A stretch of DNA of 64,000 nucleotides from Paenibacillus sp. J31TS4 (GCF_018403265.1 NZ_BOSI01000003.1:62001-126000), one strand, 5' to 3'; shown: positions 18,826-27,451, counted from the stretch's first letter. The notes: a model not told the origin generated them from the letters alone. Numbers and translations are program-made.

Positions 18826-21048
18826 CTAATTCCTAACCAACAAAGCCACCGATTCTACGTGAACGGTATGCGGGAACATATCAACCGGCTGCACTTCGAC
18901 GGTGCGGTAGCCGCCGTCCTCCAGCGCCCGCAGGTCGCGGGCCAGCGTCGCCGGGTTGCACGAGACGTAGACGATGCGCGATGGGCGCATCTCCAGCATC
19001 GTCTCGAGCAAAGCGGCGTCGCAGCCCTTGCGGGGTGGGTCGACGACGATGACGTCCGGCACGATGCCGTCCCGCTTCCACGCGGGAATGACCTCCTCCG
19101 CCTTGCCTGCGGCAAAGGTGACGTTGTGGAGGTCATTCAGCGCGGCGTTGCGGCGGGCATCGGCGACGGCGTCTTCGACGATCTCCACCCCGTAGACCTG
19201 CTTGGCGTGCCGGGCGAGAAAGAGCGAGATCGTCCCGATGCCGCAGTAGGCATCGATAACCGTTTCGCTCCCGGTCAGACCGGCCGCCTCGAGCGCTTGC
19301 CGGTACAGGACTTCGGTCTGTACCGGGTTGACTTGATAGAACGAACGCGGGGAGATCGCGAACTTGACATCCCCGATGAAATCGTGGATGACGTCGTCGC
19401 CCCACAGCGTTCGGGTCTCATCGCCGAAGATGACGTTCGTCCGGCGGTCGTTGACGTTTTGGCAGATGCTTTTCACATCCGGCAATGCCGTACGGATCCG
19501 CCAGACCCACTCCTCGACCTTGGGGATGACGGATTCGCTCGTCACGAGCACGACCATGATGTCGCCCGTACGGAAGCCGTATTTGACCACGACATGCCGC
19601 AGAAGCCCCTGGTGGGTCTCTTCGTTGTACGCGGAGATGCCGAGATCACGGGCGATCTCCTTGACGCGGGCGACGACCGAATCGTTCTGTTCATGCTGGA
19701 TCAGGCAGGCCTCCATGTCGATGATCCGGTGGCTGCCCTGCGCATAAAAGCCCCCGACCAAGCCGCCCTCCTCTTCCCCGAACGGCACCTGCGCCTTGTT
19801 GCGGTACCGCCAAGGGTCATCCATCCCGATCGTCGGGAGGACTCGGATGCCCGCGCGTTCTTCGGTTTCCGCCTGCTCGTCCATTCTGGCCGATTGTTCT
19901 TTAATTTGCTCCTCAATCTGGCCAGTGCGCTCTTCGACTTGTTCGTCCACCTGCTCTCCAGCCACTTTGAGCTTGCCGATCCGCTCCAGCGCGTCAACGA
20001 CAATCTGCCGCTTATGGTGCAACTGCGCATCATAGCTGAAATGCTGCAGCTGGCAGCCGCCGCATTGAGCGAAGATCGGGCAAGGAGCCACCGTACGGTC
20101 CGGGCTCGCCTCTACGATCTCCAGCAGCTTGGCGTAGCCGTATTGCTTTTTCACCTTCAGGACGTGAACGCGGACCTTTTCGCCGGGAAGAGCACCAGCG
20201 ATGAAAAGGGTAAAACCCTTCGCCCGCCCGACGCCTTCTCCATCATGGCTAAGGCCGATGATATCCGCGACCACGATCTCGTTCTTGCTGACCGGGACGC
20301 CGGTCAGCTTTGGTTTTTTGGCGGACGAACCACCATTGGCTTTGGACTCCGGTGCACGCTCTGCCTGAGACGAGCGGCTATCCGACAATGCCAAGCTGGC
20401 ATCCGCGTTGATCGCTTTGGCACTTACCTGTAACGGTTTGCCGTTTGCCTTGGGCGCCTTGCCTTTGCGGGCAGCCTTCGAGCTTCGTCCGTTTGCTTGG
20501 CTGATTACTTCATCAATATGGTGGGAGTTCCGAAAGCCGGGACCACGTTCCGCTTGAGCGGAAAAGTGGCCGGCGTCCACCTGCTCACGCCCGAAAGTCG
20601 ATCTGTCTTTGTGGCTTCGCTTTGGGCCACCGGATCCCTCACGACTACCGTTCGCCCAACGGCCACCAGACGCTCCACGAGCTCCGCGTTCCCGGCCTTC
20701 GCCTCCGCTATGCGCTTGCGCTCCCCGGCCCTTCGCTTCACGATTCGGCCCGCGGCCTTCGGTCTGCTCTTGACCCGCACGCTCCTGGCCACCGGCTCGC
20801 TCTCGAGCGCCGCTCGCCCAACGACCGCCAGCCGTTCCACGGGCTCCTCGCTCTTGACCTTCGCCACCGCGTTGCTGGCCCTTCGCAATCGGCTCCCGGC
20901 CACCGGCCGCCTCTCGACCTGCCGGCCCCGGGCCGCCGGCTTTCCCGCCGAAGCCTCTCTTCTCCGTCTCGCCGCCGGTGCGGCCCTTGCCTGCGCCTCC
21001 CGGCCGGCCGTGTCCCTGGCTCCGGCCGCCTGCCTTGTGTTTGCTCAT
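18826..21048 (-). CDS. rlmCD: 23S rRNA (uracil-5-)-methyltransferase, RlmCD type, with long Gly/Arg-rich N-terminus
   Basis: A 740-residue SAM-dependent RNA methyltransferase. From residue about 254 it follows the family: TRAM domain (EIVVADIIGLSHDGEGVGR), an iron-sulfur cysteine set (Cys323, Cys329, Cys332, in APCPIFAQCGGCQLQHF), the SAM domain with VIDAYCGIGTISLFLA and VVDPPRKGC, and the catalytic SCNPATLARDL. Normal length is about 450-480 residues; the extra 250 at the N-terminus are Gly/Arg/Ala-rich and low complexity, with an internal duplication (ERGARGTAGGRWASGARE near 67, ERGARGASGGRWANGSRE near 120). A second oddity is a Glu/Gln-rich insert of about 35 residues at 364-399. The start overlaps the DagK stop (ATGA), supporting the long N-terminus as translated. 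The extension may bind RNA, like RGG tails (inference). Confidence 0.87.
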   Translation of the reverse strand: MSKHKAGGRSQGHGRPGGAGKGRTGGETEKRGFGGKAGGPGPAGREAAGGREPIAKGQQRGGEGQERGARGTAGGRWASGARERAGGQERAGQEQTEGRGPNREAKGRGAQAHSGGEGRERGARGASGGRWANGSREGSGGPKRSHKDRSTFGREQVDAGHFSAQAERGPGFRNSHHIDEVISQANGRSSKAARKGKAPKANGKPLQVSAKAINADASLALSDSRSSQAERAPESKANGGSSAKKPKLTGVPVSKNEIVVADIIGLSHDGEGVGRAKGFTLFIAGALPGEKVRVHVLKVKKQYGYAKLLEIVEASPDRTVAPCPIFAQCGGCQLQHFSYDAQLHHKRQIVVDALERIGKLKVAGEQVDEQVEERTGQIEEQIKEQSARMDEQAETEERAGIRVLPTIGMDDPWRYRNKAQVPFGEEEGGLVGGFYAQGSHRIIDMEACLIQHEQNDSVVARVKEIARDLGISAYNEETHQGLLRHVVVKYGFRTGDIMVVLVTSESVIPKVEEWVWRIRTALPDVKSICQNVNDRRTNVIFGDETRTLWGDDVIHDFIGDVKFAISPRSFYQVNPVQTEVLYRQALEAAGLTGSETVIDAYCGIGTISLFLARHAKQVYGVEIVEDAVADARRNAALNDLHNVTFAAGKAEEVIPAWKRDGIVPDVIVVDPPRKGCDAALLETMLEMRPSRIVYVSCNPATLARDLRALEDGGYRTVEVQPVDMFPHTVHVESVALLVRN

Positions 21049-21989
21049 AGTCTCCGTGTCACTCCGCCTATCAAGGTTTTTTTCTTATATGTCGTGCTGC
21101 CCGATTCGTCTACGAGGATGTGCAGATGGTCCGGCAGCACCGAGAAGGTCGCCGGCAGCGTGCCGCCGAGCTCGCCGTCCAGGTTGAGCTGCACGTAGTC
21201 CGGAGACGACACCTCGATATGCGACGTCGCCGTATGGATGAGCAGAGGATCGCTCAGGTGCTCGCCGCGCATGGCGAGGGAGACGATCCGGATCAGGTCG
21301 ACGAGGTTGCACTTCCGCAGGATGAACAGATCCAGCTTGCCGTCGTTCAGACTCGCCTCGGGGGCGAGCTTTTCGAAGCCGGCGACGGAGTTGCTGTTCG
21401 CGATCAGGAAGATCATGACCTCTTCGTCGATCTCCAGGTTGTCGGCCCGCAGCTTCAGGTGAATCGGCCGCAGACGGGGGAGCTTCTCGAGTCCCTTCAT
21501 ATAATACGCCATCTGGCCGAGCACGGTCTTCAGCTTGCTGGGCACCTCGTACGTCAGCTCGGTGAGCGAGCCGCCGCCCGCTATATTAATAAAATACTTG
21601 TTGTTCATCTTGCCGACGTCGATCGGCCGCGTATGCTGGCGGATGATCAGATCGACGGCATCCTCCCAGCGGCGGGGGATGTTGAGCGCACGGGCAAAAT
21701 CGTTCGTCGTCCCAAGCGGCAAAAGACCGAGCATTGGCCGGTGTTTCTTTTCGGCCAGCCCGTTGATGACTTCGTACAGCGTGCCGTCGCCGCCCGCCGC
21801 GATGACGATATCAAAGCCGCGCTTCACGGCCTCTGCCGCGGCTAGCGTCGCATCGCCCTCGCCGCTGGTGGCGTGGGTGGACGTCTCGAGTCCGCCCCGC
21901 TCCAGTCGCTGGAGCACCTCCGGCAGCCGTTTCTTCATCTCTTCCCGCCCGGACGTTGGGTTATAGATCAATCTTGCTCGTTTGGCCAT
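21045..21989 (-). CDS. dagK: Diacylglycerol kinase
   Basis: A 314-residue soluble lipid kinase that recycles diacylglycerol to phosphatidic acid in Gram-positive phospholipid and lipoteichoic acid turnover. It starts MAKRARLIYNPTSGREEMKK, with the catalytic-domain signature IVIAAGGDGTLYEVINGLA and LPLGTTNDFARAL, as in B. subtilis DagK. A longer reading to 22013 exists, but AGGTGA sits 8 nt before the ATG at 21987-21989 and family members begin here. The 3' end overlaps rlmCD by 4 nt, and the two genes are commonly adjacent in Bacillales. Confidence 0.92.
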   Translation of the reverse strand: MAKRARLIYNPTSGREEMKKRLPEVLQRLERGGLETSTHATSGEGDATLAAAEAVKRGFDIVIAAGGDGTLYEVINGLAEKKHRPMLGLLPLGTTNDFARALNIPRRWEDAVDLIIRQHTRPIDVGKMNNKYFINIAGGGSLTELTYEVPSKLKTVLGQMAYYMKGLEKLPRLRPIHLKLRADNLEIDEEVMIFLIANSNSVAGFEKLAPEASLNDGKLDLFILRKCNLVDLIRIVSLAMRGEHLSDPLLIHTATSHIEVSSPDYVQLNLDGELGGTLPATFSVLPDHLHILVDESGSTTYKKKTLIGGVTRRL

Positions 21990-22005
21990 ATGCTTAATCA
22001 CCTGT

Positions 22006-22821
22006 TCATTCATAATCGGTGGAGGGGGCGCCGCTCAGGCGCTGCGCCTGCCGTTCGATCCAACGCGGAAGGAGCGGGCTGGGCAGCAGCGCCCTGCCGT
22101 TATACCGGTAGTCCAGACCTTCTCCGCGGGCCGGTACGACCCGCCGCGTGAAGTATCCCTCGCTCAAAAAAAGCGGAGCGACAAGCAGCGTCAGCTCCGG
22201 CCTCCGTCTGCGCCAGGCGCGCACCTTGCACGCGAACTGGTCCGGCAGCAGCATGGCACCGTCCGTCTCGGCGAATCCGCCGAGCTGCCGGAGGCACCGG
22301 GCCGTCTCTCGCAGCGTCTCGCGCCAGCGGGCGTGGAAGCCCTGCTCGGCGCTTCCGTGCCCGACGAGGAGCACCAGCTCCCGGTCTGGCCGCACGGAAA
22401 GTTCATTCAGCTTATTATATACCATTTCGGCAAGAAATGTCGGGTCTTCGTCAAGGGTCGGGCCCATGTGCACTCGCACCCGAACCGGAAAAGGCCCCAA
22501 ATCTGCCGGCAGCCGCGTCTCGGCGAGATCGCCCAGCGCATACCGGATTTCTTCGATATGCGTACTGCCTGCCGACACGAACAGCGGCAGGACGATCAGG
22601 TCGGTCACGCCCGCTCCCTCCAGTGCGGCGATGCCGTCCGGAATGAGCCGGCCCTCGACCAGCTCGAGGAACGAGCCGAACACCGGCATATCGGCGGGCA
22701 GCCTGGCCGCGGCGATCGCTTCGTCGACGAGGCGCACCCATTCGGCGTCCCGCGAGCCGTGGCTGATCAGGAGGAGGCCGTATCGCCTGGAGGCAGTCTG
22801 GCCGTTCGGCTGGTTGGTCAT
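22006..22821 (-). CDS. Sirohydrochlorin chelatase (CbiX/SirB family)
   Basis: A 271-residue protein with two homologous halves: LLLISHGSRDAEW with ELVEGRLIPDGI in the first, and LLVGHGSAEQGFHARW in the second, each carrying the metal-binding His of class II chelatases. It would insert Fe or Co into sirohydrochlorin for siroheme or cobalamin synthesis. The open frame extends 68 residues further upstream, but the ATG at 22819-22821 has AAAGGAG about 9 nt upstream and fits the family start. It lies 16 bp upstream of dagK on the same strand. No other tetrapyrrole genes are in the window, so the metal is undecided. Confidence 0.82.
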   Translation of the reverse strand: MTNQPNGQTASRRYGLLLISHGSRDAEWVRLVDEAIAAARLPADMPVFGSFLELVEGRLIPDGIAALEGAGVTDLIVLPLFVSAGSTHIEEIRYALGDLAETRLPADLGPFPVRVRVHMGPTLDEDPTFLAEMVYNKLNELSVRPDRELVLLVGHGSAEQGFHARWRETLRETARCLRQLGGFAETDGAMLLPDQFACKVRAWRRRRPELTLLVAPLFLSEGYFTRRVVPARGEGLDYRYNGRALLPSPLLPRWIERQAQRLSGAPSTDYE

Positions 22822-22978
22822 CTGGTCGCTCTCCTTTGCTTCCTTATCGGAATTTGGCTGGGCCCCATTTGCGGCCACCGTCTGGGCAGTGTCCGGCAAG
22901 CCTCCTAAGCACGAAAAATCCCGCTCCAGCATGGAGGGGATTGCCCGTGACTCGATCTTGCTCTTGTCCGCTATGCCG

Positions 22979-23269
22979 TTAACGCCCCAAGCGCTCCAGT
23001 GACATTTTATACCCGTCGTTGCCATAATTCAAACAACGCTTGACCCGGGAAATCGTCGCCGTGCTCGCGCCGGTTTCGGCTTCAATCTGGTTGTACGTGT
23101 ACCCCTTCCGCAGCATCCGCGCCACTTCAAGGCGCTGGGAGAGCGACTGGATTTCATTGACCGTGCACAGATCGTCGAAGAAAACATAGCATTCCTCGAG
23201 GTCTTTAAGAGTAAGGATCGCTTCAAACAATTGATCGATCGCTTTGTCGTTTAGCTTTTTGAGCTGCAT
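22979..23269 (-). CDS. yerC: YerC/YecD family TrpR-related DNA-binding protein
   Basis: A 96-residue protein: MQLKKLNDKAIDQLFEAIL, then LCTVNEIQSLSQRLEVARML and the helix-turn-helix YTYNQIEAETGASTATISRV, typical of the YerC group within the TrpR superfamily. It probably binds DNA as a dimer; no ligand is known for this group. The RBS AAGGAG is well placed. It is the first gene of the minus-strand run towards CbiX, DagK and RlmCD, after a 157-bp gap. Its upstream gap to 23625 (about 355 bp) shows nothing beyond promoters. Confidence 0.88.
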   Translation of the reverse strand: MQLKKLNDKAIDQLFEAILTLKDLEECYVFFDDLCTVNEIQSLSQRLEVARMLRKGYTYNQIEAETGASTATISRVKRCLNYGNDGYKMSLERLGR

Positions 23270-23624
23270 AAAGTTGGTTCTCCTTCTTTCCGTTCGGTCT
23301 TGGTCTGTTTCATTCGACAGCTGTTGGCGCGATTCCTCCTTTATGAAGGAGAAACAGTAAACGAGCTACGCGTTAGTGGGCTAAATCCCAAAAACATTCC
23401 ATAACCCGTGACAGACGTCCAATCCAAACATTTGCCCACCACATAGATTATAAACAAAATAGGCCCTATAGTGAAGCGGTTCGGTTCTGTTTTCGCCGAA
23501 CTCTTTGCACGGTCAAATTTGACAACCGGCTCTTGCGGCAAAAAAGGGCCGGCACCAGGCACAGCGCCGATTCCGGCGCGGCCCGCTCATTGGTCACTAT
23601 AATAAAGAAGAGGGTTGTGAGGAA
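23270..23624. other. Divergent intergenic region between yerC and the Gly-rich gene
   Basis: No gene is seen. A TATAAT at 23598-23603 lies 21 bp before the plus-strand start codon, without a recognisable -35, and could be the -10 of that gene or belong to an alternative sigma factor. Confidence 0.35.
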
Positions 23625-24281
23625 ATGAAACGAATCGACATGGCGCGCTCGGGTCAGCCGATCCCGCCTTACAGCGGCTATCCGGCCTCCGGTCACTATC
23701 CGGAGCAGCAGGTCGCCTATACCCGCGGATTGTTCAATGGCGGAGCTCCTAGCACATCCGCTCTGGGCCAGCCCGGCATGTGGGGCGGCGGACCGCCGGC
23801 ACAGGGGTTCGGCGGGGGGTTCGGCGGGGGCTTCGGCGGAGGCGGGGACTTCTTCGGCGGCGGGTTTGGCGGCGGATTCCCGGGTGCCCCCGGGGCAGGC
23901 TTTCCGGGCGCCGCTCCCGGTGCGGGAGCTCCCAGCGGAGGCGGGGGCGGGCTCGGCGCCCTGCTTGGCGGAGGCGGAGGGGGAAGCAAGCTCGACTTCA
24001 ATCAGATCAAGGGCGTCGTGGACCGCATGGGCGGCGTCGACGGCATCCTCGGCACGATGACCAAGGTGCAAAAGATCTTTTCCACCATGCAGCAGATGGG
24101 CCCGATGCTGAAGCTCTTGTTCGGCTCGCTGGGCGCCAAAGCCGCGACGAAGGATGCGCCCGGCGGCACCGGGCGGGCATCTAGGCGCAGGCGGCGCAGA
24201 GGCACGGCTGCCGGCGCTCGCCGGCGCACCGGCACGCGGCCCGCCGCTCGACGCGGCAGCGCCCGCACGCGGCGGCGCTAG
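23625..24281 (+). CDS. Glycine-rich protein with short conserved C-terminal helix region (VrrA/YqfQ-like, tentative)
   Basis: A 218-residue protein in three parts. Residues 1-65 are Pro/Ser/Tyr-rich (PIPPYSGYPASGHYPEQQ). Residues 66-125 are almost pure Gly/Phe/Pro repeats (GFGGGFGGG-type). Residues 126-170 (LDFNQIKGVVDRMGGVDGIL and TKVQKIFSTMQQMGPMLKLL) form an amphipathic helical segment like that ending spore-coat-type VrrA/YqfQ proteins. The last 40 residues are Arg-rich (ASRRRRRRG, ending TRRR) before a stop. The adjacent frame in this tail is equally open and Ala/Gly/Pro-rich, so a frameshift at about 24170 is possible. A role in the spore surface is a guess from composition. Confidence 0.6.
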   Translation: MKRIDMARSGQPIPPYSGYPASGHYPEQQVAYTRGLFNGGAPSTSALGQPGMWGGGPPAQGFGGGFGGGFGGGGDFFGGGFGGGFPGAPGAGFPGAAPGAGAPSGGGGGLGALLGGGGGGSKLDFNQIKGVVDRMGGVDGILGTMTKVQKIFSTMQQMGPMLKLLFGSLGAKAATKDAPGGTGRASRRRRRRGTAAGARRRTGTRPAARRGSARTRRR

Positions 24282-24586
24282 CGGAGCGCCCCTGGGCGCC
24301 CGCACGGCGCACACGTCACCCCGGCGCTCGGCTGCGTCCCTGGCCGGCCCGCTCAGCGCCACGCCGGCAAGTTGGCGCAGCTGCGCCCCTGGGCGCCCGC
24401 TCGGTGCCCTCGCCGGCACCCCGGCGCTCGGCCGCAAGGCCGCCATCCCTTCTGGCGGCCTTACGCCTTCCCAGCGGGCGGACAAGCATCCCCGCCTCTT
24501 TTTCCTCCTTCAAACCGCCACAATCCGGATCTAGGAGCATGAGGGACGATCTGATAAAATGGGAGAAGATAAGGAGGTTGTGTACG

Positions 24587-25150
24587 TTGAAAGCTTCGGT
24601 AACGATGAAAGCGACGCTCATTATGGCGATTCTCATAGTCGTAGTGGTGGGAGCCGTTTATTTGCTGGTTTATGGGATCAACCGGGATCCGGCGCAGCAG
24701 CAGGTGTCGGGAGGAGCGATTCCTTCGGAAGAGACCGCGCGCGCCTATGTGGAGGACCGCAAGCTGCTGGCCACCGTCGACAAGACGCAGGCCATTCACC
24801 CAGGCGGGCCAAGCTTCATGATGATTACCGGCAAGGATGCAAGCGGCCAGGAGAAGGTCGTCTGGCTAGCCGGCAAGCCCGGGGAGATCAAGGAGTACGG
24901 GTCCGTTTTGACAAAGGACGGCAAGCCCCGAGATCAAATTCTCGCCGAGCTCGCGAAGAAAGGAATTCCCGAGTCGGAACTCGACTTCCTATACATATCG
25001 CCTTACGACTATACCTCGGGCAAGATTGCCTGGTTCGCCCAGGAAAAGGGCACACGCGATCATATGCTCTGGTACGACTTCCAGACCGGCGAGCAGTTCT
25101 GGGAAGCGTACGGCAACGCACGAGCCGTCGAGCGCGAAAAGGGCAAATAG
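24587..25150 (+). CDS. TseB/YpmB-like membrane-anchored protein (DUF5590)
   Basis: A 187-residue protein with one N-terminal membrane helix (LIMAILIVVVVGAVYLLVYG) and an outward-facing domain with two PepSY-like repeats: VDKTQAIHPGGPSFMMITGK and WLAGKPGEIKEYGS, then LDFLYISPYDYTSGKIAW and MLWYDFQTGEQFWEAYGN. The layout matches B. subtilis YpmB/TseB, a cell-wall elongation factor that contacts PBP2A. The start is a TTG at 24587 with AAGGAGG 9 nt upstream; an ATG at 24605 is the alternative, and earlier in-frame starts lack an RBS. A strong terminator follows. Confidence 0.72.
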   Translation: MKASVTMKATLIMAILIVVVVGAVYLLVYGINRDPAQQQVSGGAIPSEETARAYVEDRKLLATVDKTQAIHPGGPSFMMITGKDASGQEKVVWLAGKPGEIKEYGSVLTKDGKPRDQILAELAKKGIPESELDFLYISPYDYTSGKIAWFAQEKGTRDHMLWYDFQTGEQFWEAYGNARAVEREKGK

Positions 25151-25169
25151 CATCATGCTTCTCCATAAC

Positions 25170-25211
25170 AAAAACGAGCCGGCCTCGCACATGCGAAGCC
25201 GGCTCGTTTTT
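25170..25211 (+). terminator. Bidirectional intrinsic terminator between convergent genes
   Basis: A perfect 14-bp stem (25170-25183 with 25198-25211), extended by an inner TCGC/GCGA pair, with T5 on both strands. It serves the TseB-like gene and, on the minus strand, the gene ending at 25318. Confidence 0.85.
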
Positions 25212-25317
25212 GTTTGCCTTCGGTTTGTCATACGGTATGACTTCGATCGCCAGTCCCGCCTCTCCAGCAGACGTACCGCCCTCTAGTCTTCCTCAGCGAG
25301 CCAAAGGCCCGCCCCAT

Positions 25318-25608
25318 CTACTCCTCCCACCAAACCCGGCGCAGCAGCCGGTGCTTCATGAGCGCGAGGATGAATTCTTCATAAAAGTCGCCCCTCACGA
25401 TCACCTGCACCTCGCCGTTGTCTTGCTGGTAGAACAGCACGTCGGTGACGATCGGGTTGTCGTGGAACCTGTCGCGGATGCGGCGCAGTGACGCCAGACC
25501 GCGCTCCTTGTCCTGCAGGATGCGGAATTGGAACTCTACGTCTCCTTGGTCTGCCTTCTCTCCGATGTCGAGGACCCTCGGGTCATAGTCGTACTTTAGC
25601 TTGGCCAT
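25318..25608 (-). CDS. Small conserved-looking protein, unknown
   Basis: A 96-residue soluble protein, MAKLKYDYDPRVLDIGEKAD with a charged middle and FLFY-type hydrophobic core strands (DVLFYQQDNGEVQVIVRG), ending RRVWWEE. I do not recognise the family. The RBS AGAGGAGG is strong, and the gene follows the ArsB/NhaD-type transporter by 21 bp on the same strand, so it is probably the second gene of that operon and covered by the same leader RNA. The compact alpha/beta pattern suggests a small folded domain; no function is proposed. Confidence 0.75.
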   Translation of the reverse strand: MAKLKYDYDPRVLDIGEKADQGDVEFQFRILQDKERGLASLRRIRDRFHDNPIVTDVLFYQQDNGEVQVIVRGDFYEEFILALMKHRLLRRVWWEE

Positions 25609-25629
25609 GATCGGCGCCTCCTCTCTTCT

Positions 25630-26910
25630 TTAGAGCAAATACCTCAGATACAGATAGATGTTCGCTACGACGACGGTGAACAGCATGACGACGAAGCCGA
25701 TCTTCAAATATTGCACGAAGCTGATCGGATGCCCTTCCTTACCCGAAAGGCCCGCGACGATCAGGTTGGCGCTGGCGCCGATTAGGGTACCGTTGCCGCC
25801 GAGACACGCGCCGAGCGCGAGGCTCCACCAGAGCGGCTCGAGGTTCTGAATCCCCTGGTTGCCCATCTCCTGGATCATCGGAATCATGGTGGCGACGAAC
25901 GGAATGTTATCGAGAAAAGCCGACGCCAGCGCGCTCAGCCACAGGATGAGCAGCGCGCTCGACGTCACGTTGCCGCCCGTCAGCTCGATCGCTTCGGTCG
26001 CAAGCCTCGAGATGACTCCCGTTTCGACGAGGCCGGCGACGAGGACGAACAGCCCGACGAAGAAAAAGATCGTCGGCCACTCGACCTTGTGGAGCGCGTG
26101 CTCCATCCATTTTTCGCCGGTAAGGAGCAGGAGCAGGAATGCCCCTGCCAGAGCTACCGTCGCCGATTCCAGATGGAACGTCTGGTGCAGGAAGAAGCCG
26201 AGAATGGTAAGTCCCATCACCACCAGGCACTTCGTGAGCAGCGAACGGTCGCCGAGCTCGGATTTCTCATCCATCGCCATCAGCTTCGCCTTGCGCTCGT
26301 CTGTCGTGGCGATCTGCTTGCGGAACAGGAACACAAAGATCGGCAGCAGCAGCAGCTGGATGACGATGATGATCGGCGCAAGGTTCGTCAGAAACGCCAT
26401 GAAGGTCAGCTCCTTGACGGCGCTGCCGATCATGATGTTCGGCGGGTCGCCGATCAGCGTCGCCGTCCCGCCCACGTTCGCCGAGATGATCTGCGCGATC
26501 AGGAACGGAACGGGCGGCACCTTCAGCTGCCGCGTGATGCTGAAGGTGACGGGCACCATAAGCAGCACGGTCGTGACGTTGTCGAGAAAGGCCGAGCCGA
26601 ACGCCGTAATGACCGCCAGCAGGAGCAGGATCCGGACCGGATCGCCCTTGGCCCCTTTGGCCGCCTTGATGGCGATGAAGCTGAACAGCCCCGTCTCCGC
26701 CGTGATGCTGACGATGATCATCATTCCGATCAGGAGGCCGAGCGTGTTGAAATCGATGTGGTGGATGGCCGTCTCCTGGTCCACCAGTCCCAGGATCACG
26801 ACGAGAACCGCGCCGGTCATGGCGATGATGGTGCGGTGGATTTTTTCCGCCACGATGAACGCATAAGTCAATAAGAACAATACGATGGCGCCGATGGCCT
26901 GCTGATCCAT
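25630..26910 (-). CDS. ArsB/NhaD-family (ion transporter superfamily) membrane transporter
   Basis: A 426-residue polytopic membrane protein with about 11-12 helices and two inverted halves, each with the family signatures: FLDNVTTVLLMVPVTF plus GGTATLIGDPPNIMIG in the first, FLDNIPFVATMIPM plus GGNGTLIGASANLIVAG in the second. The group includes ArsB, NhaD and the P-protein. With no arsenic genes nearby and full-length Asp-Asn motifs, a Na+/H+ antiporter or anion carrier is equally possible. The RBS GAGGGGGAG precedes the ATG. A structured leader ending in a terminator lies upstream (27018-27165), suggesting control by RNA folding. Confidence 0.85.
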   Translation of the reverse strand: MDQQAIGAIVLFLLTYAFIVAEKIHRTIIAMTGAVLVVILGLVDQETAIHHIDFNTLGLLIGMMIIVSITAETGLFSFIAIKAAKGAKGDPVRILLLLAVITAFGSAFLDNVTTVLLMVPVTFSITRQLKVPPVPFLIAQIISANVGGTATLIGDPPNIMIGSAVKELTFMAFLTNLAPIIIVIQLLLLPIFVFLFRKQIATTDERKAKLMAMDEKSELGDRSLLTKCLVVMGLTILGFFLHQTFHLESATVALAGAFLLLLLTGEKWMEHALHKVEWPTIFFFVGLFVLVAGLVETGVISRLATEAIELTGGNVTSSALLILWLSALASAFLDNIPFVATMIPMIQEMGNQGIQNLEPLWWSLALGACLGGNGTLIGASANLIVAGLSGKEGHPISFVQYLKIGFVVMLFTVVVANIYLYLRYLL

Positions 26911-27017
26911 GTCTCTCCCCCTCTGTCCGGCAGGTTTTTGGAACGCCTGCCTCTGTTTCTAAGTTGCTCCAATCCGCCCCAAACGATGAGAACCCCGGTC
27001 GCGTGCCGAAAAAACGC

Positions 27018-27165
27018 AAAAAGAGCCCGCTGGTGGCAGGCTCCTCCATGTGTTCTCTATGCAATTGATGGCCGCGCGTTAGACATGCGTCCTCGTGGGT
27101 TCTTGCATCGTCCGCGCCGAATTGGCAGTTGCTTGCATCACGGACGGTCTCCCCGTCCGGAATCC
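27018..27165 (-). promoter_or_regulatory. Structured 5' leader with intrinsic terminator upstream of ArsB/NhaD transporter (riboswitch candidate)
   Basis: On the minus strand, about 150 nt downstream of a good promoter and ahead of the transporter start, the RNA would contain a 7-bp hairpin (27141-27159), two copies of GATGCAAG about 30 nt apart, and a terminator stem GAGCCTGC/GCGGGCTC followed by TTTTT (27018-27043). A terminator inside a leader, before the coding region, is the usual layout of a transcription-attenuating riboswitch or protein-bound leader. I could not match it to a known class (not T-box, ykkC, crcB or M-box by eye). Confidence 0.6.
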
Positions 27166-27172
27166 GAGGTTC

Positions 27173-27202
27173 ATTATAGCATGAGGGGGAATTTGCTGTA
27201 AA
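27173..27202 (-). promoter_or_regulatory. Sigma-A promoter for the leader and transporter
   Basis: On the minus strand TTTACA (27197-27202), an 18-bp spacer and a perfect TATAAT (27173-27178). Transcription would start near 27165, immediately before the structured leader. Confidence 0.7.
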
Positions 27203-27451
27203 GGAAGGTTGTTCGGCGCCGACGGGGCTGGCCGCCTCATTTCCCTCTGTTTGTCCCTCGTCCAAGTCCCCGTATTCATTTTTCATTTCTTTCCCCGCCA
27301 GTCGCCCCCTCTTTCCTCCCGATCCTTTCCCCCTCTTTTCTCCACATTTCGAGACGACTTAAAGACTTTTTTCGACCGATTGTTATCTGCTATGATTCGG
27401 CTAAAGGTGCGCAAGCACCAAGACTATTTTCGCATAGGAGGCATCCCGTCG

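Noticed and set aside
18859-20433. A 524-codon open frame on the plus strand
   Set aside because: Antisense of the RlmCD gene, which carries clear family motifs; composition is that of a mirror frame.
22822-23025. N-terminal extension of the CbiX-type protein
   Set aside because: Although open, it overlaps the 3' end of yerC and lies before a well-placed RBS; the family begins later.
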